Of a DNA stretch of 27,140 bases, positions 1-7,765 are shown one piece after another. The notes beneath the pieces are model-generated. The model did not search any database and was not told the DNA's origin. It saw only the letters and a list, made by a program, of their open reading frames with translations. Origin of the DNA: Minisyncoccus sp023229485 (lineage in GTDB: Bacteria > Patescibacteriota > Minisyncoccia > Minisyncoccales > Minisyncoccaceae); the NCBI GenBank assembly GCA_041663645.1, contig JBAYMH010000008.1, positions 1 through 27,140 of the forward strand. Reading direction: 5' to 3'. Made by a program: the position numbers and the translations under genes. How positions within the stretch are numbered: the stretch's first letter is position 1; each line of letters begins with the position of its first letter.

Positions 1-822
1 ACCAGCATAAGAACAATAACTTTTAGGAATAGAGCAGGATGCATTAGCTCCTCCGTTTAATCCTAAACAAGTCCACGTGTAGTTTTGGGCTGTATCGGTT
101 GTATCCAAGAGAGTTCCCGCAGTGCAGAAGTTGCTGGATGAGCCGCACCGTCCATTGACTGGAGCAGCGGCACGCCTAGCTGAACAATTCGCTGATGAAC
201 CACCATTACTTCCACTACAAGTCCATGAAGTTGAACTTCCTTGAGCTGGGAAAGCTGTGTTAGTTGATGTTCCAGATGCACATTGGGTATCTGAACCATA
301 ACTGGTTATGTTGTAAGCATAGTTTTTTCCGTTGGCTGAGCCACAAGACCCATTGGTTGGACCTTTTTTTCTGATGGTATATTTTGACATAACGCAACTA
401 GTACATCCGCCATGAGAACCCATCGTTCCATAAGAACAAGATACTAAATCATATTGCTGATACGCAATTAATCCTGTTGGGAAGCCACTAAAACAAAAAT
501 ATTGAAGCCAAATGTCAGCGGTGGTAGGGCTAGATCCACTTCCTGTATAAGTTGGCATTTCGGTAGCATTAAACTGACTTTTGTAAGCAGCGTTAATATC
601 TATTGCCCTACATGGAGTTGTTCCACACGTCCAAGCCCAACTATTACCACTAATATCGACATGTGGAAGAGATCCATCCGAACAAAGATTTGTAGTTGGT
701 GCCGCAGGAGTCGATGTTCCATTTGCTGAACCACAAGTGGCAGCCTCGGCAAAGCTGATTAAAAAGAAAAAAGAAAAAAATAAAAGACAAAAACTTTTTA
801 TTATTTTTAGTGGACTATTCAT
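1..822 (-). CDS. Secreted Cys-rich repeat protein, N-terminal part (runs off the left edge)
   Basis: The frame is open from an ATG at 820-822 to the window edge, giving 274 residues with no stop. Residues 1-28 form a signal peptide (Lys near the start, Phe/Leu-rich core, A-E-A-A end), so the protein is exported. Three four-Cys modules are visible at about residues 30-71, 157-214 and 223-264, with the family features C-G-S-A-N-G, a Trp-x-x-Cys core and a G-G-x-x-A-x-C end. Residues 72-155 are an unrecognised stretch with five further Cys. Part of the second module is nearly identical in DNA to the gene at the right edge (239-273 versus 26916-26950, one mismatch). A good promoter lies just upstream. 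Function is unknown; a surface or adhesion role is inferred only from export and modularity. The C-terminus is not in the window. Confidence 0.85.
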   Translation of the reverse strand, partial: MNSPLKIIKSFCLLFFSFFFLISFAEAATCGSANGTSTPAAPTTNLCSDGSLPHVDISGNSWAWTCGTTPCRAIDINAAYKSQFNATEMPTYTGSGSSPTTADIWLQYFCFSGFPTGLIAYQQYDLVSCSYGTMGSHGGCTSCVMSKYTIRKKGPTNGSCGSANGKNYAYNITSYGSDTQCASGTSTNTAFPAQGSSTSWTCSGSNGGSSANCSARRAAAPVNGRCGSSSNFCTAGTLLDTTDTAQNYTWTCLGLNGGANASCSIPKSYCSYAG

Positions 823-873
823 ATGTTTAAATACTTATGTTTTATAATGCCTACACAAAGCATTTTCATATAA

Positions 874-901
874 ACCATACTAAAAATACGGCATTTGTCA
901 A
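874..901 (-). promoter_or_regulatory. Promoter for the left-edge Cys-repeat gene
   Basis: On the minus strand there is a perfect -35 TTGACA (896-901), a 16-base spacer and a -10 TATGGT (874-879). The leader to the ATG at 822 would be about 45 bases. Confidence 0.55.
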
Positions 902-977
902 GAGTATTCTACCCAAACATCCAACCCGCTTTTATTGAAGTGGGATTAGTCGATAATTTATTATTTTGTATTGCTTG

Positions 978-2093
978 CTAGCTTAACTTGTTTTCTGGAA
1001 AACTTTCTTTGATTAATTCTGTTTTTACAATATCCCCTTCCATTTTACTGATTTGAAATTCCTTTTTAATAAAATCGTTAATTCCTAAAATGTTAACTTT
1101 ATTCAAATCAACCCCTAGTCCAGCTTTTATAATTGCCAATCTATTTATGTCTTTATCGCTTACGCATTTTTTGATTTGCTCAAGAATTATTTCTTCAATA
1201 ATTTTTTCGCTCTCTTCAAAATTATTCTTAATTCTTTGTGCTTTTGTAATATTAATTTCTTCAGATAGGCATTGTGAAAATTCTGTTTTAATTAACTCAT
1301 TTAAAATTTTATCATCTTCTTCGTCCATGGTCTTAAAATCAAATAAATTATTTTCCTTTATTTGTAGTAAGTTTTTGAGATTTTTTTCTTGTAACCAGTT
1401 TTTTACAAGCTTTTCCGTTATTTCATTAAAGCTCTTTTCTTGCATTGAAAAATTTTTTCTAATATCAACAACCTTGACGATGTCTTCTTTTGCAATCTTT
1501 ATGTCGCCTATCGATTGTAGAGTAGAATCGAATTCATTATCTATTAATTTTTTAAATTTATCATTATCCAGCATTTCCTCACTTAAAAAAGATGCTTTTT
1601 GCATTTCTAATAATTTGTCAAAATCTTTTTCCTCTAAAAATTGATTAAATTTTTCATTGAGAAGTTCTTTAAAATGTCGATCTTTAAAAATGTTATCATC
1701 CAGAAAAGATGCTTTTTGCATTTCTAATAATTTGTCAAAATCTTTTTCCTCTAAAAATAATTGTGATTCTTCTATTATTTTATTTTTAAGAATTTGCTCA
1801 TATTCTGGAAAGGTTGCTTTTATTATTGCAACTGATGAAAAGTCTCCTTTAGATAAACAAGTTTCAAATCCTGCGATAGTGGCTGTTTCTATGTCATTAT
1901 CCTTTAAAAGTTTTAAATCGAACAAAGAATCTTTTTCTAATTCTTCTTTCACGAGTAAGGCATTAAAAATGTCACCCTTAAAAAGACTAGATCTAAAATT
2001 TTCTAATAAATTCCTTTGCGTCTCAAAGCTATCAACGGAGGAATTTACTCCTTCTTCATTTTCTTCTGCTAGTGAAAAATTTTCGTATGACAT
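978..2093 (-). CDS. Alpha-helical (solenoid-like) repeat protein, function unknown
   Basis: 371 residues with no signal peptide or membrane segment, rich in Lys, Glu, Leu and Ile. It is made of about nine imperfect repeats of 35-40 residues from about residue 30 to the end. Each has a helix, an acidic turn (such as K-G-D-F or E-K-D-F), then an I/L-x-x-[IM]-[KQ]-x-x-F element. Repeats 3 and 4 share an identical 18-residue stretch (113-130 and 152-169), encoded by a perfect 55-base DNA repeat, so the array has expanded recently. The pattern suggests an alpha-solenoid, like helical-repeat proteins often seen in Patescibacteria genomes (recalled, not searched). A cytoplasmic scaffold or binding role is inference. 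It starts with ATG at 2093 and stands alone as a transcription unit, divergent from the gene at 2285. Confidence 0.85.
   Translation of the reverse strand: MSYENFSLAEENEEGVNSSVDSFETQRNLLENFRSSLFKGDIFNALLVKEELEKDSLFDLKLLKDNDIETATIAGFETCLSKGDFSSVAIIKATFPEYEQILKNKIIEESQLFLEEKDFDKLLEMQKASFLDDNIFKDRHFKELLNEKFNQFLEEKDFDKLLEMQKASFLSEEMLDNDKFKKLIDNEFDSTLQSIGDIKIAKEDIVKVVDIRKNFSMQEKSFNEITEKLVKNWLQEKNLKNLLQIKENNLFDFKTMDEEDDKILNELIKTEFSQCLSEEINITKAQRIKNNFEESEKIIEEIILEQIKKCVSDKDINRLAIIKAGLGVDLNKVNILGINDFIKKEFQISKMEGDIVKTELIKESFPENKLS
1587..1758. repeat. Perfect 55-base repeat inside the solenoid gene
   Basis: Bases 1587-1641 and 1704-1758 are identical, with a period of 117 bases (39 codons). They encode the same helix pair in repeats 3 and 4 of the helical-repeat protein. 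Identity at the DNA level points to a recent unit duplication or gene conversion rather than protein-level selection. Confidence 0.9.
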
Positions 2094-2217
2094 AGGTTTA
2101 TTTTTAGCCGGTTTCTAATTTTTATTATCTTGTATATAGCTAAATAAATACTACCATAAAAAAAATCTCTTTGAAAATATTTTTTAATGCTTTTTAAGGC
2201 TCGTGAAGTATTAAAAA

Positions 2218-2246
2218 TTGACAAACGATGAAAAAAGTTTAATAGT
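2218..2246 (+). promoter_or_regulatory. Candidate promoter for the exported protein gene at 2285
   Basis: A perfect -35 TTGACA (2218-2223) is followed by a 17-base spacer and a 4-of-6 -10, AATAGT (2241-2246). The leader would be about 30 bases. The weak -10 keeps the confidence moderate. Confidence 0.45.
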
Positions 2247-2275
2247 TGAATAGTCCATAAGGACAATTGCACGTT

Positions 2276-2280
2276 GGAGG
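2276..2280 (+). promoter_or_regulatory. Strong Shine-Dalgarno fixing the start at 2285
   Basis: GGAGG followed by four A and then ATG at 2285. This favours 2285 over an in-frame TTG at 2267, which would place the SD inside the coding region. Most other genes here lack such a clear SD. Confidence 0.7.
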
Positions 2281-2284
2281 AAAA

Positions 2285-2959
2285 ATGAGGTTGATAGTCC
2301 TGTTAGTACTATTGGCGATATTAACTATCGCTACTTGCTCGCTTCCCTGCTCAGGGGAAATATATCCATATCCTGTAAAGGAATGTGGAAAAATTTCGCC
2401 GTTATTGCTTAATTATTTGAACTATTCAACAGCGGATGCCGAGTTATTGGATATTAGTCCAGATGGGAAAAACTGGCGAGTTGATTTTGATAGGCAAAGA
2501 AAGGCTTTCCGAGTAATCGGAATTTGCAGCTACCAAAATGGAACATTTTTAGAGTTGAATGAAAAAGCTAAAAATGAGATTTATGCTCCAAGATTTAACT
2601 CTAATGCTACCGAGCCATACCTTAAAGGTGTTGAAGTCCATTCGGGCCATTTTATTAAGGATGAAATGGAAGTATTTATTCCATTCCATTATCTGATTTA
2701 CCCAGACGGAAATGAGGTTGAGGTTTTTTCGAATCCATTGACGATAGTTGATGGCATATTGAAAGTAAATCAGGTTCCGTGGGCTATGGGAAACTGGAAT
2801 ACCAATTGCGAGTCCTTGGTAATTGCAGCGTTGGGCGATAACTTAACTTCGGCTCAAGTAGAGGCTATAAAGAAAAGGATTCTCCTTCTAAAGAAATATC
2901 GGAAGGATGCGGAAATAAAATCAAGGCTTGATGAGAGCCAAACAAAATTATTTAAATAA
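2285..2959 (+). CDS. Exported protein of unknown function
   Basis: 224 residues from the ATG at 2285; a longer TTG start at 2267 is unlikely because the GGAGG lies between the two. Residues 1-24 form a signal peptide with a Leu/Ile-rich core. It contains a Cys, but the residues before it do not make a normal lipobox, so a lipoprotein is unlikely. The mature part is soluble, with six Cys counting from the signal region. Residues about 45-170 look beta-rich, and the last 40 residues are a charged helix with many Lys. I recognise no family. The strong SD and somewhat richer codon use differ from the neighbours, which may hint at acquisition from elsewhere. It ends at a shared hairpin facing the deaminase gene. 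Confidence 0.75.
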   Translation: MRLIVLLVLLAILTIATCSLPCSGEIYPYPVKECGKISPLLLNYLNYSTADAELLDISPDGKNWRVDFDRQRKAFRVIGICSYQNGTFLELNEKAKNEIYAPRFNSNATEPYLKGVEVHSGHFIKDEMEVFIPFHYLIYPDGNEVEVFSNPLTIVDGILKVNQVPWAMGNWNTNCESLVIAALGDNLTSAQVEAIKKRILLLKKYRKDAEIKSRLDESQTKLFK

Positions 2960-2973
2960 ATAAAAATTATATT

Positions 2974-2999
2974 CCTTAGATAAATATCTAAGGTTTTTT
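2974..2999 (+). terminator. Intrinsic terminator after the exported protein gene
   Basis: An 8-base-pair stem (2974-2981 with 2986-2993) has a 4-base loop and six T after it. The T-run touches the stop codon of the convergent deaminase gene. Confidence 0.75.
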
Positions 3000-3474
3000 A
3001 TTTATAATTAAAAGATAGATTATTGTATTCTTCGGTGTCATAAACACAGACGCCTTTTTCGTGCCATAAAACAAACTCGGCAAGGCCAACATCCAAAGCC
3101 ATTTTGCTACAAATAGTACAATATGGATTACCTGCTTTTTCCTTTTTTCCATTTTCGTCTAAACGAATAAAATATAACCTTGAGCCGATTATTTTTTGAG
3201 GATCATTTTTTAACGCATCCATAATGGCTCGCTGTTCTGCATGTATGCAACAGGTTTTATCTGATTTGAAATCTTTTGGCAGGTCGTCTTTTAAACACTG
3301 ACTTAATATTTTTCCTATTGGAGGCGAATTAAATCCTTGGCCGATAACATCTCTATTATTTACTATTACCGAACCACAACGAGAACGAAAGCAGGGAGAA
3401 TTAAGGGCAATTTTTGCTGCTTTATCTATAAAGATAGCTGCCTCTTGTTCTTCTTTGCCTGTTAAATATTTCAT
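2998..3474 (-). CDS. Zinc-dependent cytidine/deoxycytidylate deaminase-family protein
   Basis: 158 residues. The deaminase signature is complete: H78-A79-E80, where His binds zinc and Glu is the proton shuttle, and C119-x-x-C122 completes the zinc site. Upstream, the C-G-S-V-I-V stretch (33-38) and a following G-x-G-F-N resemble the substrate-side strand of CMP/dCMP deaminases. An insert of about 25 residues with several Cys (C60, C75, C76) precedes the HAE motif, as in dCMP deaminase-like proteins, which may bind extra zinc. The family hydrolyses an amino group from a cytosine or related ring. The exact substrate (dCMP, a tRNA base or a free nucleoside) cannot be told from the sequence. It is a single gene, divergent from aspS. 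Confidence 0.85.
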   Translation of the reverse strand: MKYLTGKEEQEAAIFIDKAAKIALNSPCFRSRCGSVIVNNRDVIGQGFNSPPIGKILSQCLKDDLPKDFKSDKTCCIHAEQRAIMDALKNDPQKIIGSRLYFIRLDENGKKEKAGNPYCTICSKMALDVGLAEFVLWHEKGVCVYDTEEYNNLSFNYK

Positions 3475-3533
3475 TAATCAAAATATACCATGAAATTGAA
3501 ATTTGGGTAAATCTATTAAATACGTCTTCTCTT

Positions 3534-3542
3534 TGATATAAT
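3534..3542 (+). promoter_or_regulatory. Extended -10 element upstream of aspS
   Basis: TGA followed by a perfect TATAAT (3537-3542) makes an extended -10. No good -35 is seen. The leader to the aspS ATG would be about 65 bases. Confidence 0.5.
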
Positions 3543-3612
3543 AAGCATAGATTGATTGATTTTTAATGGATAATAATCTATTATTGCCTTGATATTAAAT
3601 AACAATAAAATT

Positions 3613-5391
3613 ATGTTAAGAACTCATACTTGTGGCGAATTAAACACCTCTAACGTTGACCAAGAAATAACTTTAGCAGGCTGGGTGCACCATAGACGTG
3701 ATCATGGTGGAATTATCTTTATTGACCTTAGAGATAAATATGGAGTAACTCAAATAAAATTTAATCCAATAAATAAAACTGTTTGGGAAAACGCTGATAG
3801 GCTTAGAAATGAATGGGTCATAAAAATAACTGGGAAAGTTGTTTTAAGGCCTGATAATACTGCTAATCCAAAAATGCACACAGGAGAAATTGAAATTGAA
3901 GTACAGGAATTAGAGATTTTAAACAAATCAAAAACACCTCCGTTTGAGCTTAAAGAAAACATTGAAGAAACTAATGAGGCTTTAAGACTAAAATATCGAT
4001 TCATTGATTTGCGAAGACCTGAATTGCAAAAATTGTTGAAATTGAAAGATGAATACATGCAATGCATGAGAGATTATCTACATAAGAGAGGATTTACTGA
4101 AATTCAAACTCCGATACTTGCAAATTCTTCACCAGAAGGAGCGAGAGATTTTTTGGTTCCATCACGACTACATCCCGGAAAGTTCTATGCCCTACCTCAA
4201 GCACCTCAACAATTCAAGCAACTACTAATGGTGGGAGGAGTAGATAAATACTTCCAAATTGCTCCATGTTTCCGCGATGAAGATCCTAGAATGGATAGGC
4301 ATTATGGAGAATTTTATCAGCTTGATATGGAAATGAGTTTTGCTAATCAAGATGACATCTTCACCATTATGGAACCATTGATGATTGAATTGACTGAAAA
4401 ATTCTCTAATAAAAAGATTATGAATCTTGAAGCGAATGGAAGATTCAGGCAACTGCCTTGGAGAGAAGCACTGACAAGATATGGAAGCGATAAACCGGAT
4501 CTTAGATTTGAGATGGAAATAAGGTCAGTAACTGAATTAGTCTCGAATTGTGAATTTGCAGTTTTTAAAGGTGCTATTCAAAATGATGGAGTTGTTTATG
4601 CTCTCAAAGTTGAAGGTGGAAGTGGGTTTACTAGAAAAGAAATAGACAACTTAACAGAAATTGCAAAAGGAAAAGAGGCTAAAGGGCTGGCTTATATATC
4701 AATCAAAGAAAATGAAATATCCTCCCCTATCATAAAATTTTTAGGAGAAGAATTAACTCAAAAAATAATTACTGAAGTCGATGCGAAATCGGGAGATATA
4801 ATATTCTTTGCGGCCGATGAATGGAAAATTGCTTGTCTTTCTCTTGGGGCTGTTAGAAATGAATGTGCTAATATGCTCGGACTAAAAGATAACACAAAAG
4901 CTGCTTGGTGCTGGATAGTTGATTTTCCAATGTATTCATATTCCGAAATAGAAGCGGGAAAAATCGACTTTGAGCATAATCCATTTTCTATGCCTCAAGG
5001 AGGTTTAAAATCATTACTTGAAAAAAATCCTCTAGATATTCTTGCCTACCAATATGATCTCGTTCTTAATGGCTTTGAGGCTTCAAGTGGAGCTATCCGA
5101 AATCACAATCCAGAAGTAATGTATAAGGCTTTTGAAATTGCTGGATACTCAAAAGAAGAAGTTGATGCTCAGTTTGGTGCCTTGATTAGAGCTTTCGAAT
5201 ATGGGGCACCTCCACATGGAGGGAATGCTCCTGGTATTGATAGAATATTAATGGTCTTGTCTGATCTTGACTCTATTCGAGACATATATGCCTTTCCTAA
5301 AGATGGAAAACGAAAAGATTTGATGATGGATAGCCCCTCAGAAATTAGTGAAAAACAACTAAAAGAACTAAATATAAAAATGAGGCAATAA
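3613..5391 (+). CDS. aspS: Aspartyl-tRNA synthetase, probably non-discriminating (Asp/Asn)
   Basis: 592 residues, the normal bacterial length. I start at the ATG at 3613 because the protein then begins M-L-R-T-H-T-C-G-E-L, as bacterial AspRS does. A TTG at 3589 in the same frame adds eight residues without support. It attaches aspartate to tRNA in the cytoplasm. The N-terminal OB-fold anticodon domain holds W-V-H-H-R-R-D-H-G-G. The class II motifs are F-R-D-E-D-P-R (motif 2) and G-G-N-A-P-G-I-D-R (motif 3), with the bacterial GAD insert between them. Residue 31 is His, where discriminating enzymes such as that of E. coli have Leu. In Pseudomonas-type enzymes His here goes with charging of both tRNA-Asp and tRNA-Asn, followed by GatCAB transamidation. 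mnmA follows 41 bases downstream, with a hairpin between. Confidence 0.97.
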   Translation: MLRTHTCGELNTSNVDQEITLAGWVHHRRDHGGIIFIDLRDKYGVTQIKFNPINKTVWENADRLRNEWVIKITGKVVLRPDNTANPKMHTGEIEIEVQELEILNKSKTPPFELKENIEETNEALRLKYRFIDLRRPELQKLLKLKDEYMQCMRDYLHKRGFTEIQTPILANSSPEGARDFLVPSRLHPGKFYALPQAPQQFKQLLMVGGVDKYFQIAPCFRDEDPRMDRHYGEFYQLDMEMSFANQDDIFTIMEPLMIELTEKFSNKKIMNLEANGRFRQLPWREALTRYGSDKPDLRFEMEIRSVTELVSNCEFAVFKGAIQNDGVVYALKVEGGSGFTRKEIDNLTEIAKGKEAKGLAYISIKENEISSPIIKFLGEELTQKIITEVDAKSGDIIFFAADEWKIACLSLGAVRNECANMLGLKDNTKAAWCWIVDFPMYSYSEIEAGKIDFEHNPFSMPQGGLKSLLEKNPLDILAYQYDLVLNGFEASSGAIRNHNPEVMYKAFEIAGYSKEEVDAQFGALIRAFEYGAPPHGGNAPGIDRILMVLSDLDSIRDIYAFPKDGKRKDLMMDSPSEISEKQLKELNIKMRQ

Positions 5392-5395
5392 ATGC

Positions 5396-5420
5396 AGCGG
5401 ACACTATTGTCCGCTCTTTT
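5396..5420 (+). terminator. Hairpin between aspS and mnmA
   Basis: A perfect 8-base-pair stem (5396-5403 with 5408-5415) has a CTAT loop and is followed by C and four T. The T-run is short, so it may only weaken read-through into mnmA. Confidence 0.55.
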
Positions 5421-5432
5421 AAAAAGTAAAAA

Positions 5433-6512
5433 ATGATGAAAAATAAAATTGTAGCTGTTGGTATGAGTGGAGGAGTAGATTCTACCATGACCGCACTCAT
5501 GCTAAAAAATAAAGGATATTCTGTTGTTGGACTGACAATGAAAATTTGGGATGATAACCCTCTAGTTAAAGGCAATCGAAGTGGGTGCTATGGTCCTGGA
5601 GAAGCAAAGGATATTGCCGCAGCAAAACGTGCTTGTGAAATGCTTGGTATTCTTCACTATATAATTGACTTAAGAGATGAGTACCAAGAAAACGTATTAA
5701 AATACTTCAAAGAAGAATATCAAAAAGGAAAAACTCCCAATCCGTGTGTCGTTTGTAATGCAAAAATAAAATTTGGATTTTTAATTGAAAAAGCATTACA
5801 TACTGGAATAAAATTTGACTATTTTGCAACTGGACATTACGTAAGGGTAGCTCTTGATAAAAAAAGTAATTTATATATTTTAAAAAAAGGATTAGATGTA
5901 CATAAGGATCAATCTTATTTTTTACATAGATTAAAACAATCCCAATTAAAAAAACTAATATTCCCTTTAGGTATAAAAACTAAGGAAGCTGTCAAAAATT
6001 TTGCGAGAGAAAATGGGTTTGAAGAATTTGCAAATAAGCCTGAAAGTCAAAACTTTGTGGAATGTGATAGTTACTCTGCCCTACTCCCAAAGGGACAGTC
6101 TGGCTATATCGTTGACCATAATGGCAAAATACTTGGAGAGCATAAAGGAATAATAAATTATACACTAGGGCAAAGAAAAAATTTAAACATCGGTGGGCTG
6201 CCAGAACCATACTATGTTCTTAAAATAGACATGCTTCGAAATACTATTATTGCTGGACCAAAATGCCTTGCTTATACTGAAACCGTAAGGGTTAAAAAAA
6301 TTAATTGGATACTTCCTTTTGAAAATACTCCTGAAAAAATAAAAGTAAAAATAAGATATGGGGCTAATCTTGCTAGTGCAGTTTTTATAACTAAAGAAAA
6401 AACAAAAGCTAAGTTAAAATTTTCAAAGCCACAATTTGCGGTTACTCCTGGACAGTCAATTGTTTTTTATAATAAAGACATTGTTCTTGGTGGTGGAGTT
6501 ATAGAAAAATAG
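5433..6512 (+). CDS. mnmA: tRNA 2-thiouridylase MnmA (U34 thiolation)
   Basis: 359 residues, typical for MnmA. It activates U34 of tRNA-Lys, -Glu and -Gln with ATP and inserts sulfur. The PP-loop S-G-G-V-D-S lies at 12-17. The first catalytic Cys is in N-P-C-V-V-C-N (C105; C108 next to it). A-T-G-H-Y (132-136) and the K-D-Q-S-Y-F-L motif (158-164) are present, and the C-terminal beta-barrel runs from about 280. The second catalytic Cys, usually in S-x-x-I-C-F, is not at the usual place: here S-Q-N-F-V-E-C puts Cys at 211, two residues later. This and a G-C-Y-G-P-G-E insert near residue 51 mark a divergent subfamily. Two tandem ATG codons (5433, 5436) could both be the start. Confidence 0.92.
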   Translation: MMKNKIVAVGMSGGVDSTMTALMLKNKGYSVVGLTMKIWDDNPLVKGNRSGCYGPGEAKDIAAAKRACEMLGILHYIIDLRDEYQENVLKYFKEEYQKGKTPNPCVVCNAKIKFGFLIEKALHTGIKFDYFATGHYVRVALDKKSNLYILKKGLDVHKDQSYFLHRLKQSQLKKLIFPLGIKTKEAVKNFARENGFEEFANKPESQNFVECDSYSALLPKGQSGYIVDHNGKILGEHKGIINYTLGQRKNLNIGGLPEPYYVLKIDMLRNTIIAGPKCLAYTETVRVKKINWILPFENTPEKIKVKIRYGANLASAVFITKEKTKAKLKFSKPQFAVTPGQSIVFYNKDIVLGGGVIEK

Positions 6513-6558
6513 TAATTGATTGCTTGAGGCTTTGCATGTAAAAAAACATTATAATAAA

Positions 6559-6585
6559 AATACCCCTTTTGGGGCATTTCTTTTT
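6559..6585 (+). terminator. Probable terminator after mnmA
   Basis: A CCCC-TTTT-GGGG hairpin, with weaker A-T pairs outside it, is followed by a T-rich stretch. The stem is short. Confidence 0.5.
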
Positions 6586-6681
6586 CATTGCTGTTCATAC
6601 TAGCATATTTATTGTGAAAAAACTATATAGCACCTAAAAAATTAATACTATATAATAAGTTTATAATAATAAATTATTCTT

Positions 6682-7329
6682 ATGAAAATAAAAGATACTA
6701 TTAGTGGATATTCGCATGCGGGAGGAGCATTACTAGCATTAATTGGAACGATTGTATTAATTGTTACCTGCATTCAAAATAATCAATCAGAAAAAATTTT
6801 TCCTTCTTTGATTTTTGGATTAAGTATGATGATGCTTTATGCTTCTAGCGGATTTTATCATTTGTTTGGAAAAAGTGCCGAAGAAATTGATATTTTTAGA
6901 AGGATTGATCATGCAATGATTTATGTCCTTATTGCTGGAACCTATACCCCGCTCTGTTTGATAGGACTTCCTGGACTACTCGGAACAATCTCTACTATCT
7001 CTATCTGGGTAATAGCAATTTTTGGAATATCAACGGTATTTTTTAAAAAGTTTTGGACAAAAATGCCTCGTTGGGGTGCAACTGGATTATATTTGTTGAT
7101 GGCTTGGTTGAGTATAGGTCTTATATATCCCCTGTCAAAAGCAATTCCAGCTGAAGCAATTTGGTGGTTGATGATTGGAGGAGTTTTTTATACAGTTGGT
7201 GCAGTAATATATGCTTGCAAAAAACCAAACATCCGCAAAGGTTTTGGTTTCCATGAAATTTTCCACATCCTTGTTCTTCTTGGAACTATTTGCCATTTTT
7301 GGTGCATATATGGCTACTTAATAAAATAA
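6682..7329 (+). CDS. trhA: TrhA / hemolysin III (PAQR-family) membrane protein
   Basis: 215 residues with seven hydrophobic segments. PAQR/hemolysin III signatures are clear: S-G-F-Y-H-L-F (56-62), R-I-D-H-A-M-I-Y with A-G-T-Y-T-P (74-90), and a C-terminal H-E-I-F-H (191-195). H60, D76 and the C-terminal His pair form the family's predicted metal site in the membrane. Bacterial members have been linked to membrane lipid homeostasis (TrhA), and the old hemolysin name is not proof of cytolysis. It sits alone between the mnmA terminator and a convergent hairpin. AT-rich sequence before the ATG contains several TATAAT-like -10 candidates without a clear -35. Confidence 0.92.
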   Translation: MKIKDTISGYSHAGGALLALIGTIVLIVTCIQNNQSEKIFPSLIFGLSMMMLYASSGFYHLFGKSAEEIDIFRRIDHAMIYVLIAGTYTPLCLIGLPGLLGTISTISIWVIAIFGISTVFFKKFWTKMPRWGATGLYLLMAWLSIGLIYPLSKAIPAEAIWWLMIGGVFYTVGAVIYACKKPNIRKGFGFHEIFHILVLLGTICHFWCIYGYLIK

Positions 7330-7352
7330 AGTCAAATTAATAAAATTTGACT
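7330..7352. terminator. Bidirectional hairpin between convergent genes
   Basis: A perfect 9-base-pair stem (7330-7338 with 7344-7352) abuts the trhA stop and includes the stop of the minus-strand gene. It is AT-rich and lacks a long T-run, so its strength as a terminator is uncertain. Confidence 0.5.
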
Positions 7353-7623
7353 AAATATCAACCGGCACATATGGCGGTATGTTAAAAACTTTTTGCTTCA
7401 AATCCTCCAAACCTAATTTTATGCACCAACCAGCAATGACCTTCCACTCTTCTTCATTTATGTTTTTCTTTTTTACTTCATCCAAAAAAATTGAACACTG
7501 CTGTTTGTTGTTGACTACAAGCATATATGCCCATGCAATGTCTTGAGGAGTTTTTGCACTCCTGACTTCTAAAATCGGATCATATCTTTCAGATTGATTT
7601 CTGTCAGCCATAATCGTCTCCAT
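7351..7623 (-). CDS. Small hypothetical protein
   Basis: 90 residues from the ATG at 7623, or 86 from an ATG at 7611, which has GGAG six bases before it and may be the real start. It is soluble, with mixed charge and mostly helical appearance, and ends N-I-P-P-Y-V-P-V-D-I. There are two Cys and three Trp and no recognised motif. An uninterrupted frame, sensible composition and a plausible SD support a real gene. No function can be assigned. It is convergent with trhA and lies about 100 bases downstream of the terminator of the DsbA-like gene, so it is probably transcribed separately. Confidence 0.65.
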   Translation of the reverse strand: METIMADRNQSERYDPILEVRSAKTPQDIAWAYMLVVNNKQQCSIFLDEVKKKNINEEEWKVIAGWCIKLGLEDLKQKVFNIPPYVPVDI

Positions 7624-7726
7624 TTTATCATTTCTCCCACAAAAAAATCCCTCAAAGATGAAGTTTTTAAACTTGCTTTTAAAGGGACTAGCTTAGTATA
7701 GCTTGAGATATACGGAAAGGCAAATA

Positions 7727-7754
7727 AAAGACAGAGGAGTTTCCCTCTGTCTTT
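7727..7754 (-). terminator. Terminator of the DsbA-like gene
   Basis: A perfect 11-base-pair stem (7727-7737 with 7744-7754) with a 6-base loop lies 12 bases past the stop codon. The minus-strand side ends in TTT-A-TTT. Confidence 0.8.
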
Positions 7755-7765
7755 TTGCCCTAAAA

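Noticed and set aside
918..950. Terminator after the helical-repeat gene
   Set aside because: The hairpin has an internal mismatch and lacks a T-run on the minus strand.
1090..1644. 184-codon plus-strand frame opposite the helical-repeat gene
   Set aside because: Ser/Phe/Leu-rich shadow of an AT-rich Lys/Glu coding sequence; the minus frame has clear protein repeats and a proper start.
2285..2365. Lipoprotein signal in the exported orphan
   Set aside because: The residues before the Cys (I-A-T-C) do not satisfy the lipobox at position -1, and the later L-P-C does not either.
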